From contig NC_012876.2 of the NCBI RefSeq assembly GCF_000003195.3, positions 46,805,276 through 46,869,275 on the forward strand: 64,000 nt of DNA. Direction: 5' to 3'. The position numbers and the translations under genes are program-made. Below the pieces are notes generated by a model. It saw nothing but the letters and a program-made list of their open reading frames with translations, ran no database searches and was not told the DNA's origin. How positions within the stretch are numbered: the first letter of the stretch is position 1; each line of letters opens with the position of its first letter. Positions 57,834 through 64,000 of the stretch are shown in pieces. Source of the DNA: Sorghum bicolor. Lineage: Eukaryota; Streptophyta; Magnoliopsida; Poales; Poaceae.

Positions 57834-58392
57834 TGTCGAGGGTATCAGTAAGGGGTACCCTCAGCGATGCGCATTATGAGATTGCCCGTACGCAGGTCGA
57901 GACCCTCAATTCGACGCTCTAATCTTACGTATGTGCCGCCATCGACGGCCGCAACCTCGAAGACGGAAATAGCGTCGAGCGAATCGATCAGGCGTCGAGC
58001 GCCGGTTACCGTCGAATACGGAACAGGCTCATGCGAACCGGGGGGCGTCGAGCGCGAGGACGCCATCCGCCGCCTGACGCGCGCACGCGGGCCGGAGCAT
58101 TAAATGCGCCTGATGCTTCCCCACCTAACGCACAGGTCACGGGAGGCGTGATAGGGAACAGGCTTCCGTCCCATCAATCTTTTTGCAGCTTTCCCACCGA
58201 ACGACCCAGGGCGTGTCAGGACGCAGGAAACAAGGATGGAACGTCTAATCGGGACCCCCTCGAGACACCTAAGGTCAGCGCTCCAGATATCAGCATATTA
58301 CACGGCGTCCGACCCTCGACCGAACAGGGTCCCTTCCTAGGGACAAGTTGGGCGTCGACTGACCACACCACAGCTACCCCGCCGGATCCGCC
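57834..58392 (+). repeat. 3' LTR of element E, truncated
   Basis: Matches the first 559 bp of the 5' LTR with four substitutions by eye, then stops at GGATCCGCC and joins unrelated pol sequence. About 480 bp of LTR is missing. Confidence 0.9.
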
Positions 58393-59354
58393 TTCAGATT
58401 ATATTTATCTACCGATGGGATGGTCATCGGTTCGGCTTTAATTCAAGAATTTGAAGGGAAGGAGCGTGTGATTTACTATTTAAGCAGAAGATTAATTGAT
58501 GCTGAGACTAGGTATTCGGCTATTGAAAAATTATGTTTATGCCTATATTTCTCCTGCACTAAGGTGAGGCACTATTTACTATCGGCCGAATGCACTGTTA
58601 TATGTAAAGATGATGTGGTCCGGTATAAGCTATCTATGCCGATCATGAGTGGCAGGATCGGTAAGTAGATTTTGGCACTGTTGGAATTCGATCTGCGTTA
58701 CGAATCGGCTAAAGCGGTTAAAGGACAGATTATGGCCGATTTTGTGACTCAACATCGTGGTGCAGTGGAAACTTTGGAGATTGTGCCTTGGACGCTCTTC
58801 TTTGATTCATCCACGTGTGACCGGGGGCAGGAATCGGCATAGTGTTAATTTCCCCTCAGGGAAGGAAGTATGAGTTCTCCATGCCGATTGTTGCCACGTC
58901 GACAAATAATCAAGCTGAGTATCAAGCTTTAATTAAGGGTTTGGAGTTGTTAAGGGAAGTCCATGCTGATGCCGTTGAAATCTTTGGAGATTCTATGCTG
59001 GTTATAAATCAATTAGCCGGAAGTTATGAATGCCGAAGTGAGGTTTTAATAACGTATTACGAAAAGAGTGTGCAACTGTTAAAGGAATTCAAAGATTTTT
59101 GATTAGAGCATGTTCCTTGATTACATAATGAGGAGGCTAATCGGTTGGCTCAGCATGCCTTGGGGTATCAGCCCATATTAAATACAATATCGGAAATTAG
59201 TGGCAATGATTGGAGAAATGAAATCATTGATTATTTAAAGGATACATCTAAGAGGGTTGAGAGACGTGTTCGATTCCAAGCTACCAAATATGCGCTCCTC
59301 GAGGATGAGTTATATTATCGAACAATCGATGGAGTTCTTCTCAAATGCCTAGGT
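58393..59354 (+). pseudogene. Element F: pol fragment (RNase H, archaeal RNase H) of another Tat-type element
   Basis: AT-rich fragment without LTRs. RNase H: LYLSTDGMVIGSAL, YYLSRRLIDAETRYSAIEK. Archaeal-type RNase H: LFFDSSTC, NNQAEYQAL, FGDSMLVINQLAG. It ends at DELYYRTIDGVLLKCLG, the start of the integrase zinc region, where G is inserted. Stops near 58666 and 59101 and a frameshift near 58825. Its composition is quite unlike the GC-rich pol of A and E, so it is a different family. Confidence 0.8.
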
Positions 59355-60729
59355 TGTCACGGAACCGTCCAAATTATAAGAGCACAAGTACAAAAACAAT
59401 CGCCGAAGTGATCAATTTATCATACTTGAGCCCATATAATTCCGGTAGTCCATCAAAATCACAAGGGATTTTGAACCAACCAACATACAAGCCAAGATCG
59501 TAGTGATTCAACATAACAAGTCACACGTTACACACATTTCGCAAGTAGTTCAAATACATCGGAGTTCGACAAGGTTATTACAACTCAGGTTTACAAATAG
59601 CAAAAGCAAAGTAATTTGAAACCAATATCACTTTTATTTCAAATACATGCCAGTACCATGGTCTATTCCAACAAAAGCATCATAGATGAGGTAAGTAGGA
59701 AGGATCATGCCCATGATCATACTCCTTCACTACAGCAGGAGTCATCCAAATCTTGCAGTAGCTATGATACATCACAACCTGCAACAAGTGGGAATAAACC
59801 CTGAGTACGAGAATGTACTCAGTTAGACTTACCCGTCATAAACCAGAAATAAATGACACCAAGGAGTATGCAAGGCTGATATATAAGTGGAGCTTGTTGG
59901 ACAACATTTTGCATAAAAAGCTTAAGTATAAATAGTTAAACCTTTCTTATTTAGCATCCATTTAATTCTCATTAACCTATTAACTAGATTAGCACCTGTA
60001 CTAAGCAATCACTTGATTAATATCAATCAATAATAACCATATCAGGTTTATCAAGGCCGTGATCATCATCATCATCATAGAACCATTAAGTTATTCAGTG
60101 AATGCTACGTTTGCCGCTGCTCTGTCAAGTTCTCACTAACCGGGAGAGACGGCGATTCGAATTGAATTCCTATCCAGCTGGAGGGATATTCCTAGCACTC
60201 ACCCAAGCATTCCCTGCCGGAGAGCCAACGGGTCACCTTTGGTACGACTTAGGAATCGCGGCTCCGATCAGCGCCGCACTCCCAGGGCTACCACTCTGCC
60301 AGGGAGGTCAGGAATTTTAACTCACCTGCCTTTGGGCTTACGCCAATGGTCCCCCGCACACCGCACTTCCTCCGGTAGTGCGCACTTTATACTTGCCGGT
60401 CTTCCGGCCTGAGTCATACTACTCGTCTTCGCGGTCGGAACGAGTTATCCGGCCAACTAAGTGTTAGGCATGCGTTCAACATGACAAGAGGACGTACAAC
60501 GATCGGTCCTTAATCGACACAGACGGAGATAGATCCACACCCAAGACCTCCATGTCTTGTTGCTTTACTATCATCATCCCGCCCGGTCTCCTTTCATATT
60601 ATTAACACATGGTTCTTTTCCACGAAAGCAAATATAGCCACCCGTGATCTGGAATCCACCTATATCCTGCAGGTGACAGGAAATCACCTGGCTTCTATCG
60701 AGCTAAGCATGGCTAAGCATAGACGTGAT
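59355..60729 (-). repeat. Element G: inverted LTR fragment related to the LTR of element C
   Basis: On + it starts TGTCACGG, which is the reverse complement of an LTR 3' end. The whole segment aligns with the reverse complement of about 20000-21248 in C's LTR, with many substitutions; for example the block 60102-60320 matches 20283-20501. It is cut at 60729 by H. Only the 3' part of the LTR remains. Confidence 0.85.
59801..59822 (-). promoter_or_regulatory. Conserved LTR hairpin, element G
   Basis: CTGAGTAC and GTACTCAG, perfect 8-bp stem with a 6-nt loop, 446 bp from the LTR 3' end. Stem identical to C, with a different loop. Confidence 0.6.
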
Positions 60730-62359
60730 TGTTGGGTATTCTTAACATCACTACCAAAAGTAGACAGTTTTCTAATTCTAGTAACGGTGCCAAAATGCCA
60801 AACCTATCCCTCATACCACTTAAGCCAAGTTGTCATCCCCAGCATGACATGAGAGACACGGTATTGAAATATGCAATTGCTCTTCTAAATAAATAATGAA
60901 TGGGATCTGCAAGCGCACAGATTAATACCGATGCAGCATTTTAACCGGGAAGTATTCCAGGTACCGTTATTTATATTTTTACCACTGGGAAGGGATTAGC
61001 AATCATCAATATTGATTACAGAATAGAATATGAGATTGAGCATCTATCATTGCATGTATAATTGAGAACATTATATCTAACTCTTCATACAGGGATAAGT
61101 GTCACATAAAAGATAGTGACAAGGATAATTAATCTGATCTAGCCACATGATAAATATGATAAGCACCTCAATTAGATACTCTAGAAAGTCATTAGCATGG
61201 TATTAGAATGAACTACAAGAATATTCCCTAAGTTATTCTCAACTATATAGTCTAGCATTATCATAGTTAGTGCAAGCATACTTAGCAATCATTGTGAGAC
61301 AAGACTACGCCCATGCATAGTGATATTAGCAAGGAATATGAGAAACATAGCAATCACTCCCCTGTAATAATGTTGCTCTGCCAGCCCAATACACGAGAGG
61401 GGGACTATATAAGAATCAATGAAGCTGTCACTATCACGAACCACCCCACGATCTGGCATATTTTGTACAATCGCAGATAAATACGGTATAAGCACCACGC
61501 CTACACAATATCTATCATTTACCCATGGATCCGATGGATAAACGCTATATGATCCTAAGCATGTATATAGATCCAATCTAACTAAGCCAAGTACATAACT
61601 ATGATAAACTAAGAACAATATAATCTTGAATATAAGCAAGTAGAGCAAAGTCATAAGCAATATATTGAAGTAGAACAAAGTCATATTCATAATATTGATG
61701 AACAAAGATGAACAATTAGAAGAACAATTAGAGAATTACCAGGAATCCTCTTGACAGATCCAGAAACCAATCGAAGATTGACTCCTTCTAGTTCTAATCC
61801 TATGTAGCTATGCTAATCTAGATGTCTAATTGATGTGGTGGCTCTAATCTTGATCAGAGGCTTCTTCTCCCTTGATGGAACAATGAATTAGGGTTGAGAG
61901 GCTCTCTCCTCCAGGGGCCAGGGGGTCTGGTTTTATAGTCCCTTCAAGTGAATATGGGCCCTTGGATCAAACCGACATAGATTGTATGGTTTAGATTCAT
62001 CCTTTAGGTCGGTGGAAATCTCCTGCAAAGCAGAGTCCTGATTGGACTCAGGAGGTGGGCGGGCGCCCTGACCAACTGGGCGGGCGCACAGGGTCTGGCC
62101 CCGTTTCGCCTCCGCTTCGGTCTCGTGGCTTCTGGAGTCTTCTAGATGTAAGATAATTGCGCAGCACGTTAATATCTTTACGTAATCCCGACGTGTGGGC
62201 CTTTCTTCCGTATTTCCTGATAACCCCCTGCAGAAATAGACAAACACCAAAACTCGTGGAATTCTGTCAGATAAAACCCTAAGTCTAGATGTTGATTTCA
62301 TTTGGATCCTTTTCTTTATTTATTTGATAATTAAATTTGATACTTAAGGACCGTCAACA
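60730..62359 (-). repeat. 3' LTR of element H (1630 bp)
   Basis: On + from TGTTGGG to GTCAACA. Longer than B's LTR by an extra segment after the first 15 bases (about 60745-60900). It holds a paired GGGCGGGCGC motif at 62056 and 62077 and the GACGTGTGGGCC block near 62190. Confidence 0.8.
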
Positions 62360-62374
62360 AACTCCCCCAAGATT
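62360..62374 (-). other. Polypurine tract of element H
   Basis: On - AATCTTGGGGGAGTT directly before the LTR, preceded by a GGGACGAGCAAGAGG block. Confidence 0.78.
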
Positions 62375-64000
62375 ACCTCTTGCTCGTCCCTGAGCAAGGA
62401 TAGACTCAGCTATGGATCATAAGTTGTTACAATATTTAAAAATTGACGGTACACATACTTTTTAAATAAGATCTCATCTCTGAGTTAGAGTAAACTGTCA
62501 ATACTTAAAACTTACTTACTTTACCTCCACTATGGGACTTGTAACCGTCACTTCTATCTTGAGTAGTTAAAAGATAGAACAGTCTAGTCAAGTGCCATGT
62601 CTCTAATTCTTGATCAGCTATAGCTCTGGGGTTTTTGCAGATTTTCAAATAAAACTCAGAGATTCCTTGAATGACTCTCTCAGGTCTCTCTTTTGTGGTA
62701 TTTCTGGATCCTTACCAAGGCAGTGATGGTATATGCCTTCTCTCAAGATATGTAGTATTTGTGGTATAAGGCATAGTGACATTGCCTTCTCTCTCACCCT
62801 ACTCTAATAAGGCTTTAATATCTGGAGCTCATAGGTGGGAAATAAAGTATACATACTTACAAGACATGTATTGCATAGTCAAACCATGGATCCAAAGTAA
62901 CAAGCCAATAAGTTTAATCAAGATGTGCATGTGTGGCGAATGAATGATGTATGGTGATGATGGTGATAGCAATGGTGAAAACAATGGTGGTGGAAGTCTA
63001 ATTCTACTTTGCTCTTTTGAAGGCATACATACCTTTCTTGCTTTTTTGAAACTTTATGAGGAGAATGAGATGCTCTATATATATTTTTTTCTTTTCTCTC
63101 AGGTGGGTATCTGGCATCCCTAATTCTACCGTTGGACACTTGTCTATTTTTACCTCTCGTCTCACTTTCTCTTTTCTTTCGAGGTTCCGAGCACTTGCTC
63201 CTTTTTATTTCCTCGTATTTCTCTCTCTTTTTTTTATTAGAGCACTCATCTCTTGAGATAATATAGCAAGTGGTAGTAACAAGATAACTCGAGCATTTAT
63301 TTCACAAGGGAAAAATAAAAATATTTTTGGTTATTCTCTCCCGGATTAGGAGTGGAATATTTTTGGGTGGTTCTGGAGATGGAAATGGATGGATATATGT
63401 GGATGGTACTTCCGGAGTAGAAGTAGCATATATGAGTGAACGTGCAAGTAAAATCTTGATTTAACCACATGACAAGTTCCTAAGGGTCTACACAGCTTGA
63501 CCACACTCAATGCTCATAAGCAGTAAATAGTAAATGTGTAGCTCAAAGTCTAGCAAGCATGTATATATAGCTGTGGTAGGAATTTGAACTCTCATCATAC
63601 AGGAACTCATCATGCAACATTTGAAAGATAAAATTCTCCAGAATTCTAGCATCTCTAGGAACAAATAAACAGCAGCTCAACCTTCCCATATCGTATCCGT
63701 TAACAACTTAGACTTCAGATCAAGTTTTTATCCCACAAGTTTAGGTCTAGAGCAAGCTTTAAATTATAACAGTTATATCTAAACTTGAGAGAGAATTTAA
63801 AATGTGCAAATTAGGCAGAGCAACTATTCATCATATCCATGCTTAAGTTTTATTTAGATACAGATTAGCATAGCCACTTTATTTATTTATTAAACACACT
63901 AAGCAAAAGATATATATATAAGCATAAAATCTTTATTTGGTTTTTTCATAGTTATGTATTTTAATATTCTAAAATAATATAAGTATAAAGATAGATAGAT
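62375..64000 (-). other. Noncoding 3' region of element H
   Basis: Aligns with 11904-13500 of B in the same order (shared blocks at 62560-62860, 63030-63230 and 63240-63740). No supported reading frame. It continues beyond the window. Confidence 0.65.

Larger units (their letters stand above)
44769..58392 (+). mobile_element. Element E: Tat-lineage Ty3/gypsy retrotransposon with antisense gene
   Basis: 5' LTR 44769-45811, PBS, gag-protease, pol (with an RT deletion), antisense six-exon gene, PPT, 3' LTR cut at 58392. Same family as A but much less decayed. Four differences by eye between the LTRs over 559 bp. Inserted in the 3' LTR of C. No target duplication can be checked because the 3' end is lost. 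Confidence 0.92.
60730..64000 (-). mobile_element. Element H: Athila-like element related to B, cut by the window end
   Basis: LTR 60730-62359, PPT, then noncoding 3' region to the window end, aligned with B's 10610-14000. The two copies differ enough to be separate insertions, and both show the LTR-PPT-internal order, so they are not the two ends of one element. Confidence 0.75.

Noticed and set aside
58383..58392. GGATCC near the E/F junction as evidence of a cloning chimera at a BamHI site
   Set aside because: The LTR match continues past the site (CGCC) and the 5' LTR has the same GGATCC, so the site belongs to the LTR and is not at the break itself.
61289..61705. 138-aa hydrophobic frame on - in H's LTR, resembling a membrane protein
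   Set aside because: It lies wholly inside the LTR in AT-rich sequence, which yields Leu/Ile/Phe codons by chance; the B copy does not conserve it.
10610..62359. B's LTR and H's LTR as the two ends of one element
   Set aside because: Both are followed on the right by PPT and 3' internal sequence, differ in length (1279 and 1630 bp) and are well diverged; they are two insertions.
1..64000. Host genes, tRNA, rRNA, CRISPR arrays or bacterial-type features
   Set aside because: None seen. All supported coding sequence has retrotransposon motifs or lies within a delimited retrotransposon.

Overview
The window is intergenic heterochromatin from a plant. It is almost certainly a grass (Poaceae), judged from GC-rich Tat-lineage Ty3/gypsy elements carrying an antisense gene, chromoviruses with 4-5 kb LTRs and TGTAACA termini, and strong base-composition swings. 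I see no host gene, tRNA, rRNA or CRISPR. A 145-base run of N (15598-15742) marks a draft assembly. Everything recognisable belongs to LTR retrotransposons, nested several levels deep. I call them A to H.

Layout. A (1-10609, + strand, cut by the window start) is a decayed Tat-lineage element: gag/protease, RT, RNase H, archaeal-type RNase H, integrase, then an antisense spliced gene, PPT and a partial 3' LTR. B (10610-16667, - strand) is an Athila-like, apparently non-autonomous element inserted in A's LTR. C (16668-44768, + strand) is a chromovirus with 4.58 kb LTRs that cuts B. D (26141-40392, - strand) is a second chromovirus with 4.2 kb LTRs, inserted in the RNase H domain of C with target duplication GTAAT; it is nearly intact. 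E (44769-58392, + strand) is a younger copy of A's family inserted in the 3' LTR of C. At 58392 E's 3' LTR stops abruptly. Then come F (58393-59354), a pol fragment of another Tat element; G (59355-60729), an inverted LTR fragment related to C; and H (60730-64000), a relative of B.

How parts work together. In D the order on the - strand is LTR, tRNA-iMet-type PBS, coiled-coil pre-gag ORF, gag-protease-RT-RNase H-integrase-chromodomain, hairpin plus PPT, LTR. The only lesion I see in D's coding region is one TAG. C has the same plan with a longer pre-gag protein, but it carries stops and a frameshift and is split by D. LTR pairs differ by under 1% (by-eye counts: C about 24 in 2643 bp, D about 29 in 4204 bp, E 4 in 559 bp). 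This agrees with C being older than its two guests.

Most interesting: A and E both carry, antisense to the genome RNA, a six-exon gene of about 1300 codons. Five GT-AG introns of 74-102 nt occur at matching sites, all splice joins stay in frame, several exon lengths are identical in the two copies, and a TATAAATA box lies about 130 bp upstream of the ATG. Its N-terminal exon matches what I know as the 'putative gypsy type transposon' domain; the C-terminal part is a long coiled coil.
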